A program made the translations under genes and the position numbers. The notes beneath the pieces are model-generated. The model searched no databases and was not told where the DNA came from. It was given only the letters and a program-made list of their open reading frames with translations. From Thermus sediminis (GTDB taxonomy: Bacteria; Deinococcota; Deinococci; Deinococcales; Thermaceae), in contig NZ_QURO01000004.1 in assembly GCF_003426945.1 (NCBI RefSeq), forward strand, positions 1,537,501-1,601,500: a stretch of 64,000 bases of DNA. Reading direction: 5' to 3'. This document shows, one piece after another, positions 16,194-24,130 of this stretch (position 1 is its first letter; each line of letters opens with the position of its first letter).

Positions 16194-18953
16194 TTAGTCG
16201 GGATTTGCCAGGCGGAAGGCCAAGGCCTCCGCCGGGGCCAGGGGGCTCGGGGGGAGGTGCTCCGCTAGCTTGGGGCAGAAGCGGGCCAGGGCGCGGCCTA
16301 GCTGGAAGCGGAAGGTGGGGGGAAGGCCACTCTTACTGGCCTCCAGGAGCTTTTGCCGGGCGGCCTCCTCCTCCCCCAGGCCCAAAAGGGCTAAGACCTC
16401 CACCGCCCGCGCCTGGGCCTGGAGGCCGGGGTCCTCGAGGGGGGGCAGGGCCACGACCTGGGCCAGGGCCTCGCCAAAGCTGCCTCCCCGGGCCAGGGCC
16501 TCGGCGTAGCCCAGCCGGGCCTGGGCCCGGAGGTAGGGGTTTTCTAGGGAGAGGAAGGGTTTGAGGAGGTCTTGCCCCGCTTGGGGTGGGAGAAGGAGGG
16601 CGAGGAGGCTTATGGTGTCCAGCCTAAGGGCGGTGTAGCGGTCCGTGGCCTCCTCGGGGATAGCGGCCAGGAGGTCCTTTAGGAGGCGCTCCCCCTGGGG
16701 GGCGGTGAGGTGGCCCAGGAAGGGGGGGCGGTAGGGCTGGCCCGCCTCCAGGAGGAGGTAGGCGGCCCCCAGGCGGAAGAGGGTGCGGAGGTGGCGGTAG
16801 CGGGCCTCCTTGGGCCTCTCCTGGGTGGTGCGGAAGTAGGCCTCGGCCCGCGCCAGAAGCTCTAGGGCGGCGAAGGGCCTTCCCCAGGCGGCCTGGAGAA
16901 TCCCCCCCTCGCTCTCCACCCGGGCCCGGGTGAAGGGGTCCTCGGCCTCGGCCAGGGCCTTCTTGATGGTGGCTCCCGCCTCCTCGTAGCGGCCTAGCCG
17001 CCTCAGGAGGGTGGCGTACCGGGCCCGCACCCGGGCCACCTCGTCCTTAGGGGCCCCCGCCTCCTCCAGGGCCTTGAGGCCCTCGGCCATGCGATCCTGG
17101 GCCTCGAGGCGCCCCAGGCGCATGAGGAGGTCCCCCATCTGGTAGCGGGCCCTCCCTAGGAGGAGGGGGTCGTGCCCCACCTGGGAGAGGGCCCTTAGGG
17201 CCTCCCCGTACCGGCCCAGGTCCTTGGCCACCAGGCCCCGCCAAAGCTGCACCCGGTCCCGAAGGAAGGGGGCCACGGGGAGGCTCTCCGCCTCGGTTAC
17301 GAAGGAGGCGGCCTTCTCGTAGTCCCCCTTCCACCGCTCTACCGCTGCCATGACGAGAAGCCCCTCCGCCTGGGCGGTCTCGTCCAGGTGTTCTAGGTCC
17401 TCCTTTGGGGGAAGGAGCTCTTCCGCCTCCCGGTAGAGGGCAGCGTCCGCCTTGGCCTCCGCAACCTTGATGCGGGCCCAGGTACGAAGGGCGGGGTTTT
17501 GCGATTGGGAGAGGACCCTCAGGGCCTCCTCCGCCTCGGGGTGGGCGTACTGGCCCAAGACGGCCCGGTAGCGCACCACCACCCCCGCCAAGGCCTCCCG
17601 TTCCTCCTGGGGCCATCCTTCCGCCTCCTCCCAGAGGCCAGGGAGGAGGGCGAGGCGGGCGGGGTCCTCCTCTAGAAGCTCCAGGAGCACCCGCCGCTCC
17701 CCCGCCTTGCGCGCGTGGTAGAGCCTGCGAAAGAGGTTTTCCCGTGGGAAGTAGTCCAGGGCCAGGCGGTGGAGGGCCTTGGGGGCTTCCTCCGGCAGGA
17801 GGCTCCGGAGGGCAGGGCGCACCAGGCCCTCCCCCACCCAGTCCAGGAGGGCCTTTTCCGCTTGGGAAAAGCGCTCCACGGGCTTCCCCAAAGCCCTTTC
17901 CAGAAGCTCCAGGGGAAAGGCAGGGTCGGCCTCGGGGCTGAAAGCGGCCAAGGCCTGGAGGAGGGGCTTTAGAGCGGGGTCCTCCTGGAGGGGGGTCTTG
18001 GGGTCGTGCTTGGCCGCCTCCAGGAGGACCAGGCGGGAAAGCTCCCCGAAGTTGCGCCCCGCTTGGTTCACCAGGGCCTCGAGGCGTTCCGGGGGCAGGT
18101 GGGGAAGCCTTTCCCGCACGAAGCGGCGGGCCTCCTCCCGGCTCGGGGGGGAGAGGGGCTGGTAGGGCAGGGTGGGCGGGGGTTCGGAAAGGGCCGCCAG
18201 GTAGGGGATGGTGAGCCTCTTTAAGAAAGGCTCCAGCCAGGCGGCGAGCCCCTTGCGGTTCCCGTCCGGACCCCTTAGGGGCAGGCCCTCCAGGCTGCCT
18301 TCCGCCTCCGCCCGCAGGAGAAGGGGGCGGCCCTCGCGGTTTAGGGCCTGGGCCAGGAGGGCGAGGGCCTCCTGTTGCAGGGCCCCCTGGAGTACGTAGG
18401 GCTGGGTGGGGGAGAGCTGGGCCAAAAATCCCCGCACCTCCTCAGCCACCCCCAGCCCCTCCGCCAGGGGCACCAGGGCCTGGGCCAGTTCCCCGCCCAG
18501 GTTTAGGAGGTAGGGTTCCTTGCCCGGCAGGGCGGAGAGGGCCCGCCCCAGGGCGGAGAGGAGGACCCCCTTGCCCGTAGCCGGGCCTCCCACCACCACC
18601 ATCCTGGGCCTCTCCCCTGCTTCCAGCTCCTTGAGGAAGCGGCGGAAGGTGCGGCGCTTGTCCCTTCCCAAGGCCTTTCGGGCGGCTTCCAGGAAGAGCT
18701 CCGGGGGCGGGGGCGGGGGGGTGAGGCCCACCTCCCGGTAGAGGTCGGCCAGGATGCCGTAGAGCCGCTCCTTCTCCTCGGGGCTTCCCAGGTCCTTGTA
18801 GAGGATGTTGCGCACCGTGCCCGCCCGCCCGCCCCGTTCCGCCACCAGGGCCTCGAGCCAGCGCAGGGAGCCCTTCTTGCCCCGGTGGTCCCGGCCTCTC
18901 AGGTGGGAGCGGAGGTCCTCTAGGTAGCGAAGCCAGATAGTAGCCTCCATCAT
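16194..18953 (-). CDS. Large XRE-like / P-loop NTPase / TPR protein (STAND-like regulator?)
   Basis: 919 aa. Residues about 1-75 look helical and HTH-like (GRAGTVRNILYKDLGSPEEK). A proline hinge follows, then a Walker A GGPATGKG at about 120. Residues about 150-420 form an AAA/STAND-like region that is degenerate, with no clear Walker B. From about 430 to the end are helical TPR-like repeats (for example RYGEALRALSQVG, RLGRYEEAGATIKKALAEAE). This is the layout of signal-integrating STAND regulators, but the ligand and target are unknown. The start is at the first ATG of an ATGATG, 9 bases after a -10 box, so leaderless. A longer reading back to 19046 would cross the aceA terminator. Confidence 0.8.
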   Translation of the reverse strand: MMEATIWLRYLEDLRSHLRGRDHRGKKGSLRWLEALVAERGGRAGTVRNILYKDLGSPEEKERLYGILADLYREVGLTPPPPPPELFLEAARKALGRDKRRTFRRFLKELEAGERPRMVVVGGPATGKGVLLSALGRALSALPGKEPYLLNLGGELAQALVPLAEGLGVAEEVRGFLAQLSPTQPYVLQGALQQEALALLAQALNREGRPLLLRAEAEGSLEGLPLRGPDGNRKGLAAWLEPFLKRLTIPYLAALSEPPPTLPYQPLSPPSREEARRFVRERLPHLPPERLEALVNQAGRNFGELSRLVLLEAAKHDPKTPLQEDPALKPLLQALAAFSPEADPAFPLELLERALGKPVERFSQAEKALLDWVGEGLVRPALRSLLPEEAPKALHRLALDYFPRENLFRRLYHARKAGERRVLLELLEEDPARLALLPGLWEEAEGWPQEEREALAGVVVRYRAVLGQYAHPEAEEALRVLSQSQNPALRTWARIKVAEAKADAALYREAEELLPPKEDLEHLDETAQAEGLLVMAAVERWKGDYEKAASFVTEAESLPVAPFLRDRVQLWRGLVAKDLGRYGEALRALSQVGHDPLLLGRARYQMGDLLMRLGRLEAQDRMAEGLKALEEAGAPKDEVARVRARYATLLRRLGRYEEAGATIKKALAEAEDPFTRARVESEGGILQAAWGRPFAALELLARAEAYFRTTQERPKEARYRHLRTLFRLGAAYLLLEAGQPYRPPFLGHLTAPQGERLLKDLLAAIPEEATDRYTALRLDTISLLALLLPPQAGQDLLKPFLSLENPYLRAQARLGYAEALARGGSFGEALAQVVALPPLEDPGLQAQARAVEVLALLGLGEEEAARQKLLEASKSGLPPTFRFQLGRALARFCPKLAEHLPPSPLAPAEALAFRLANPD

Positions 18954-18968
18954 GGTGTACACACTATA
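18954..18968 (-). promoter_or_regulatory. Leaderless promoter of the TPR regulator with GTGTACAC palindrome
   Basis: -10 box TATAGT (18963-18968, minus strand) lies 9 bases from the ATG. Between them sits the 8-base palindrome GTGTACAC, a possible autoregulatory site. The -35 is weak (TGGAAA at 17-base spacing). Confidence 0.55.
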
Positions 18969-19010
18969 GCGCCTCACCCTCGCCTTTTCCACACAAACGA
19001 GAAGCAGTGT

Positions 19011-19038
19011 AAAACCCCCCCGGGGAGTCCCGGGGGGG
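19011..19038 (-). terminator. Rho-independent terminator of aceA
   Basis: Ten-base arms CCCCCCCGGG / CCCGGGGGGG with a 4-base loop, followed by TTTT on the minus strand, 17 bases after the isocitrate lyase stop. It separates aceA from the regulator gene. Confidence 0.85.
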
Positions 19039-19054
19039 CAGGGCATCCCCAGGG

Positions 19055-20374
19055 CTAGCGGACAGCCTCCTCCGTGAACTGGGCCTCCTCGGTGGAGCCC
19101 TTGAGGGCCAGGGTGGAGGCTTCCCCCTGGGTGAGGGCCAGGACCACCTCGTCAAAGTAGCCTGCCCCCACCTCCCGCTGGTGCTTCACGGCGGTGAAGC
19201 CCTGGGCCTGGGCCAGGAACTCCTTCTGCTGGAGCTCCACGAAGGCGGGCATCCCCCGGGCCTTGTACCCCTTGGCCAGCTCCCAGGTGTAGTAGTTGAG
19301 GGTATGCCAGCCAGCCAGGGTGATGAACTGGAACTTGTAGCCCATCGCCCCCAGCTCCCGGTTGAACTTGGCGATGGTCTCGTCGTCCAGGAACTTCTTC
19401 CAGTTGAAGGAGGGGGAGAGGTTGTAGGCGAGGAGCTTGTCGGGGAACTCCCGCTTCACCGCCTCGGCGAACTTCCGGGCCTCCTCCAGGTCGGGCTTGG
19501 AGGTCTCCATCCAAAGGACATCGGCGTAGGGGGCGTAGGCCAGGGCCCGGGCGACCCCCGCCTCAATCCCGTTCTTGAACCGGTAGAAGCCCTCAGGGGT
19601 GCGCTCGCCAGAGAGGATGAAGGGCCTATCCCGCTCGTCAATGTCGCTGGTGATGAGGGTGGCGGCCTCGGCGTCGGTGCGGGCGATGATCACCGTGGGC
19701 ACCCCTAGGATGTCCGCGGCCAGGCGGGCCGCCTGCAGGGTACGGATGTGCTGGGCGGTGGGCACCAGGACCTTCCCGCCCAGGTGGCCGCACTTCTTTT
19801 CCGAGGCCAACTGGTCCTCGTAGTGGATCCCCGCGGCCCCCGCCTCGATCATGGCCTTGGTGAGCTCAAAGACGTTCAAGGCCCCGCCGAAGCCCGCCTC
19901 GGCGTCGGCCACGATGGGCACGTACCAGTCCCGGGTCACCTTGCCCTCGGAGCGCTCGATCATGTCCGCCCGCATGAGGGCGTTGTTGATGCGCTTCACG
20001 ATTTGGGGCACGGAGTTGTAGGGGTAGAGGGACTGGTCGGGGTAGGTCTGCCAGGCCAGGTTGGCGTCGGCGGCCACCTGCCAGCCGGAGAGGTAGATGG
20101 CCTCGAGGCCCGCCCGCACCATCTCCACCGCCATGGCCCCGGTGTAGGCCCCGAAGGTGTGGACGTAGGGCCGCTCGTGCAAAAGCCGCCAGAGCCTCTC
20201 CGCCCCTCGCTTGGCCAGGGTGTGCTCCACCAGGACGCTGGGCCTGAGGCGCACCACGTCCTCGGGCCGGTAGTCCCGCCTCACCCCTTTCCAGCGGGGG
20301 TTGGTCTCCCACTCCCGCCTCAGGGCCTCCGCTTCTTGCCGCATCTCGGGGGTCAACACGCTAAGGGGTTCCAT
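19055..20374 (-). CDS. aceA: Isocitrate lyase
   Basis: 439 aa. Splits isocitrate to glyoxylate and succinate in the glyoxylate shunt, allowing growth on acetate or fatty acids. Conserved [10 protein letters not shown], the metal-binding [10 protein letters not shown] and [20 protein letters not shown] with the active-site KKCGH are present. [20 protein letters not shown] and [13 protein letters not shown] are also typical. A GGGAGGTG site lies 5 bases before the ATG. No malate synthase is nearby. It has its own promoter and terminator. Confidence 0.97.
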   Translation of the reverse strand: MEPLSVLTPEMRQEAEALRREWETNPRWKGVRRDYRPEDVVRLRPSVLVEHTLAKRGAERLWRLLHERPYVHTFGAYTGAMAVEMVRAGLEAIYLSGWQVAADANLAWQTYPDQSLYPYNSVPQIVKRINNALMRADMIERSEGKVTRDWYVPIVADAEAGFGGALNVFELTKAMIEAGAAGIHYEDQLASEKKCGHLGGKVLVPTAQHIRTLQAARLAADILGVPTVIIARTDAEAATLITSDIDERDRPFILSGERTPEGFYRFKNGIEAGVARALAYAPYADVLWMETSKPDLEEARKFAEAVKREFPDKLLAYNLSPSFNWKKFLDDETIAKFNRELGAMGYKFQFITLAGWHTLNYYTWELAKGYKARGMPAFVELQQKEFLAQAQGFTAVKHQREVGAGYFDEVVLALTQGEASTLALKGSTEEAQFTEEAVR

Positions 20375-20415
20375 CTGGCACCTCCCAGGCCCAGTCTGGC
20401 AGCGGAGGGCGCTCT

Positions 20416-20475
20416 AGTGTAGTGTGTAATGTTCTAAGCTTGACACACGGAGGTGGTGTGGTTGCGTCTTGACTA
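20416..20475 (-). promoter_or_regulatory. aceA promoter region with repeated GTCAAG elements
   Basis: Minus strand -10 candidate TACACT (20416-20421), leader about 35 bases. Upstream, two similar boxes occur on this strand: GTGTAGTCAAG and GTGTGTCAAG, about 30 bases apart. Such spaced direct repeats suggest an activator or repressor of the glyoxylate shunt. No strong -35 is visible, which fits activator dependence. Confidence 0.4.
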
Positions 20476-20482
20476 CACCACT

Positions 20483-21814
20483 TTAGCGCACCTGCTGGGC
20501 GGCGACGAGGAGGGGGTCCCAGACGGGGCTATAGGGCGGGGCGTAGGCCAGGTCCAGGGCCAGGAGGTCCTCCACGCTGCCCCCCTTGGCCAGGAGGGCA
20601 GCCAGGACGTCTATGCGCAGAGCCCCATGCCCAAAGGCCACCACCGCGCCCCCTAGAAGCCTCTCCGTCCCCTCCTCGTAGACTAGCTCCACAACGAGGG
20701 GCTGGCTTCCCGGGTAGTAGCGGGCCCCGTCCCGGCTTCGGATGAGGACCTTCCTGGCGGCGTACCCCTCCCTGAGGGCGGCCTCCAAGGAGAGCCCGGC
20801 GGTGGCCACCGCCAGGCCGAAGGCCTTGAAGATGGCCGTCCCCGCCACCCCGGCGAAGCGGGCCTCCTTTCCGGCGATGGCGCTGCCGGCTGTGCGGCCG
20901 TGCTTGTTGGCCACATCCCCCAAGGGGAGCCAGTAGGGGCGCTTTAAGACCTGGTGGAAGCTCTCCGCCACGTCCCCAGCGGCGTAGACCCCTTCCAGGT
21001 TGGTGCGCATCCTTTCGTCGGTGGCGATGGCCCCCGTAGGCCCCAGGGCCACGCCCATGGCCCGGGCCAGCTCCACGTTGGGGCGGATGCCGGTGGCGAC
21101 GAGGACCAGGTCCACGGGCACCGCCCCTTCCGAGGTTTCCACCGCCTCCACCCGCCCCTGGCCCCTTAGGGCCTCCACCCTGACCCCGGTCCGGACCTCC
21201 ACTCCGTGGCGCTCCAGCTCGTCTTTCAGGAGAGCCCCCACCTCCTTGTCCCAGTGGGGGAGGGGGCGGTCCTTGGCCTCCAGGAGGGTGACCTCCAGGC
21301 CCCGCTTGCGGAAGGCCTCGGCGGCCTCGAGGCCGATGTACCCCGCCCCCAGGATGGCGGCCCGCCTGGCCCCGTTTAGGGCCTCTAGGAGGCGCTCCCC
21401 GTCCTCCATGCTCCTCAGGGTGTAGACCCCCTCCTGCTCCGTGCCGGGAATGGGGGGGATAAGGGGCCTCGCCCCCGTGGCCAGGACCAGGTGGTCGTAC
21501 CGGTCCTGGAAGGCGCGCCCTTCCTGATGGTCAAAGACCGTGAGGGTCTTCAGGGAGGGGTCTATGTCCACCACCTCGTGGCGGGTGTGGACCAGGACCC
21601 CCTGCTTGCGGAAGGCCTCCGGGGTGCGGGCCACCAGCCCCTCTAGCTTGGGGATCTCCCCCGAAAGCACGTAGGGCAGGCCGCAGGCCCCGTAGGCCAA
21701 CCAGCCGGACTTCTCGTAGACCACCACCTCCAGTTCGGGGTTTTCCCGCTTGGCCTTGGCGGCGGCGGAGGCCCCGCCCGCCACCCCGCCCACCACCACC
21801 ACGCGCTTGCCCAT
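20483..21814 (-). CDS. CoA-disulfide reductase / FAD-dependent NAD(P)H oxidoreductase
   Basis: 443 aa. FAD-binding VVVVGGVAGGASAAAKAKR at the N-terminus, the redox Cys in YGACGLPYVLSGE (about residue 43), the second Rossmann motif GAGYIGLEAAEAF, and FAD-contact GVYAAGDVAE. The single catalytic Cys in that context is the mark of CoA-disulfide reductases, which recycle CoA-SH from its disulfide. NADH oxidase-type relatives share the plan. The start is ATG 21814 (MGKRVVV); ATG 21823 would add three residues. A much longer open frame upstream is an antisense-type shadow of the ABC gene. It appears monocistronic. Confidence 0.9.
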   Translation of the reverse strand: MGKRVVVVGGVAGGASAAAKAKRENPELEVVVYEKSGWLAYGACGLPYVLSGEIPKLEGLVARTPEAFRKQGVLVHTRHEVVDIDPSLKTLTVFDHQEGRAFQDRYDHLVLATGARPLIPPIPGTEQEGVYTLRSMEDGERLLEALNGARRAAILGAGYIGLEAAEAFRKRGLEVTLLEAKDRPLPHWDKEVGALLKDELERHGVEVRTGVRVEALRGQGRVEAVETSEGAVPVDLVLVATGIRPNVELARAMGVALGPTGAIATDERMRTNLEGVYAAGDVAESFHQVLKRPYWLPLGDVANKHGRTAGSAIAGKEARFAGVAGTAIFKAFGLAVATAGLSLEAALREGYAARKVLIRSRDGARYYPGSQPLVVELVYEEGTERLLGGAVVAFGHGALRIDVLAALLAKGGSVEDLLALDLAYAPPYSPVWDPLLVAAQQVR

Positions 21815-21852
21815 GGGGGCCATTGTGCCACAGGAGGGAGGGGGAGGTGTCC

Positions 21853-22539
21853 CTAGGTCCCCGCGGGCTGGGGGATCTCCTCCCGCCAGAGCCTCCCCCC
21901 CTTGAGGTGGAGGATCCGCCCGGCCCTTCGGGCCAGCTCCAGGTCGTGGGTGACCAGGATCAGGATGCGCTCCTCCCCGAAGGCGAAGAGGAGGGCAGCC
22001 ACCTGCTCCCGGCTCTCCGCGTCCAGGTTGCCCGTGGGCTCGTCGGCGAAGAGGATGCTGGGGTCCAAGGCCAGGGCCCGGGCCAGGGCCACCCGTTGCT
22101 GCTCCCCCCCGGAGAGGCGGCTTGGCAGGTGGTGCAGGCGGTGCGCCAGGCCCACCTGCTCCAAAAGCTCCGCCGCCCGCCTCAGGCGCCTGCTCCAAGG
22201 CCACCCCGCCAAGAGGAGGGGGAAGGCCACGTTCTCCAGGGCGGTGAGGGTGGGGATCAGGTTCCACTGTTGGAAGACGAAGCCCATCCGCCTCAGGCGC
22301 ACCCCTGCCCGTTCGTCCTCGGAGAGGCGGTGGAGGGGGGTTTCCTCCAGGAAGACCCCGCCTTCCGTGGGCAGGTCAAAGCCCGCCAGGAGGTTTAGGA
22401 GGGTGGTCTTCCCGCTTCCTGAGGGCCCCACCACCGCCGTGGCCCCCTTGGGGAAGGCGTAGGTGAAGCCCCGGAGGGCCACCACCTCCTTCTCCCCTTG
22501 CCGGTAGCGCTTGCTGAGGTTCTCGGCCCGAAGCATCAC
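21853..22539 (-). CDS. ABC transporter ATP-binding protein (MacB/LolD type)
   Basis: 228 aa. Walker [14 protein letters not shown]-loop [10 protein letters not shown], signature [16 protein letters not shown], Walker [13 protein letters not shown], and H-switch [11 protein letters not shown]. The [10 protein letters not shown] and QQWNL patterns mark the MacB/LolD/FtsE class that drives mechanotransmission rather than transport through the membrane. Its ATG overlaps the permease stop. Together they probably move a lipoprotein, peptide or envelope component; the substrate is unknown. Confidence 0.95.
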   Translation of the reverse strand: MMLRAENLSKRYRQGEKEVVALRGFTYAFPKGATAVVGPSGSGKTTLLNLLAGFDLPTEGGVFLEETPLHRLSEDERAGVRLRRMGFVFQQWNLIPTLTALENVAFPLLLAGWPWSRRLRRAAELLEQVGLAHRLHHLPSRLSGGEQQRVALARALALDPSILFADEPTGNLDAESREQVAALLFAFGEERILILVTHDLELARRAGRILHLKGGRLWREEIPQPAGT

Positions 22540-23678
22540 ACCCTCCCCAAGGCTTCCACCACGGGGATGCGGCTGGCGTTGTGGGCCGGCAGCAGGCCCG
22601 CCCCAAGGCCCAGGAGGAGGGCCACCCCCAAGGCGAAGAGGGAAAGCCTAGGGGTCACGGCGGAGAGGGCCAGGCCCACCTGGTCCAGGGTGTAGAGGTT
22701 GATGGCGGAGGAGGCGAGACCCCCCACCCCAAGGCCCAGAAGGCCCCCCAGGAGGGCCAGGAGGAGGGCCTCGAGGAGCACCAGGCGGAAGATGAAGCCC
22801 CTCCTGGCCCCTAGGGCCCGCATGACCCCAAACTCCCGGATGCGCTCGTAGACGGACATCATCACCGTGTTGGCCACGAGGAGCCCGCCCACGACCAGGG
22901 CCACCAGGCTAATGCCAAAGCGCACCAGGTCGCCGATGCGCAAGGCCCTCTCCGCAAAGCGCATCACCTCCCCTGCCGTCTGGGCCTTGAGGCCAGGAAC
23001 GGCGCCTTCCAGGGCTCGGGCCACCTCTTCTGCCCTCTGCCCGGGGTCCAGGGCCACCAGCACCGCGCTGGCGTTCCTGGTGCCCAGCACCTCCTGCAGG
23101 ACGGGAAGCGGCACGAAGATGAGGTTGTCCGCCAGGCCCCCGGTCTCCCCCAGAACCCCCTCCACCCTCAGCTCCACCCGGGGGGAGAGGCGCAGGGGGC
23201 TTTCCAGGCCGAGGGCGTTTCGCTGGGCTACCCTGGCCCCCACCACCGCCCCCCTTTCCGAAGGGAGGAGGCGGCCCTCCTGGGCCCCCAGCCCAGGATA
23301 CAGGAGGTCGGGGCTCACCCCCAGAGGTAGACCCTGGAAGAAGAAGCTGGTGCCAGGGTCAAAGCCTCCCCGGGCGAGGAAGAGGGTGGGGATCACAGCC
23401 TTTACCCCTAGATCCTTCCCGGCCTCTTCCAGGGCGCGGATCTGCTCCTGGGTTATCTCGGGAAAGGCCCCTAGGCCGAAGCCCTCCGTCCCCTCGGGCA
23501 CCACCTGGATGGCTGGGCCCACCCGGGAGAGCTCCTGGAAGAGGGCCCGCCTCAGGCCTTCCCCGAAGGAGAGGAAGAGGACCATGCTGCCCGTGGCCAC
23601 CAGCACCCCCAGCAGGGTGAGGAGGCTCCGCACGGGCCTGGCCATGAGGTTGCGCAGGACGAGGTAAAGGACTTCCAT
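22536..23678 (-). CDS. MacB/FtsX-type ABC transporter permease
   Basis: 380 aa. One N-terminal membrane helix ([20 protein letters not shown]), a periplasmic domain of about 220 residues (MacB_PCD), then three C-terminal helices with [20 protein letters not shown], the FtsX signature. No duplicated second half, so it probably works as a homodimer with the ATPase downstream. No MacA-like partner is seen nearby. Confidence 0.93.
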   Translation of the reverse strand: MEVLYLVLRNLMARPVRSLLTLLGVLVATGSMVLFLSFGEGLRRALFQELSRVGPAIQVVPEGTEGFGLGAFPEITQEQIRALEEAGKDLGVKAVIPTLFLARGGFDPGTSFFFQGLPLGVSPDLLYPGLGAQEGRLLPSERGAVVGARVAQRNALGLESPLRLSPRVELRVEGVLGETGGLADNLIFVPLPVLQEVLGTRNASAVLVALDPGQRAEEVARALEGAVPGLKAQTAGEVMRFAERALRIGDLVRFGISLVALVVGGLLVANTVMMSVYERIREFGVMRALGARRGFIFRLVLLEALLLALLGGLLGLGVGGLASSAINLYTLDQVGLALSAVTPRLSLFALGVALLLGLGAGLLPAHNASRIPVVEALGRV

Positions 23679-23722
23679 CCCCCCAAGCTTACCCTGGGGG
23701 GAGGTCTTGGGCGTGGCCGGAG

Positions 23723-23998
23723 CTACAGGAGGCGCTCCACGAAGCGGGTGTCCATGGCCTCCAGCAACTCCTGGGGCCTCACCTTTTGCCGCTCAGGATG
23801 CTCGTAGTAGGCCCTTTCCGCCTCCTCAAAGTCCTCGTGGCCCACGAACCAGAGGAACTCCCTCTCCGAGAGCCAGTAGGCCCCGAGGACCTGGAAGCCC
23901 AGGGCCTGGCGCAGGGGAACGATGGTCTCCAGGAAGACTTTCTGAAAGGGCTCCCTCGCCCCCTCCTTCAGGGTGTAGCGGCGCATCTGGACCTTCAT
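23723..23998 (-). CDS. NIPSNAP family protein
   Basis: 91 aa, ferredoxin-like dimeric alpha/beta barrel fold. The pattern RRYTLKEGAREPFQKVF, then VLGAYWLSEREFLWFVGHED and AERAYYEHPERQ, is typical. Cytoplasmic, function unknown. It has its own transcript start just upstream of the diverging alaS promoter. Confidence 0.85.
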   Translation of the reverse strand: MKVQMRRYTLKEGAREPFQKVFLETIVPLRQALGFQVLGAYWLSEREFLWFVGHEDFEEAERAYYEHPERQKVRPQELLEAMDTRFVERLL

Positions 23999-24066
23999 GG
24001 GCCAAGTTTAAGGCATCAGGAGGCGTGGGGAGGCGGCCCTTCGGGAAGCCCTCCCTTGTGAGGGGG

Positions 24067-24123
24067 CTGGCCCTCTAGGGCCAGGGACCGAATCCCCCGC
24101 TTTGTGGGTCCAGACCCTATAAT
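24067..24123 (+). promoter_or_regulatory. alaS promoter (leaderless) with upstream inverted repeat
   Basis: A consensus TATAAT at 24118-24123 lies 7 bases before the alaS ATG, so the mRNA is effectively leaderless and cannot carry a T-box. An 8-base-arm inverted repeat, CTGGCCCT / AGGGCCAG (24067-24084), sits about 35 bases above the -10 and may be an operator or a hairpin. No good -35 is seen. Confidence 0.6.
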
Positions 24124-24130
24124 CAAAGCC

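Noticed and set aside
16194-19046. Longer 950-aa start for the TPR regulator
   Set aside because: It would place the aceA terminator and the regulator's own -10 box inside the coding region; the ATG at 18953 fits the promoter.
23999-24117. Possible T-box leader before alaS
   Set aside because: The TATAAT is 7 bases from the ATG, so no leader exists to hold one, and no T-box core sequence is present.
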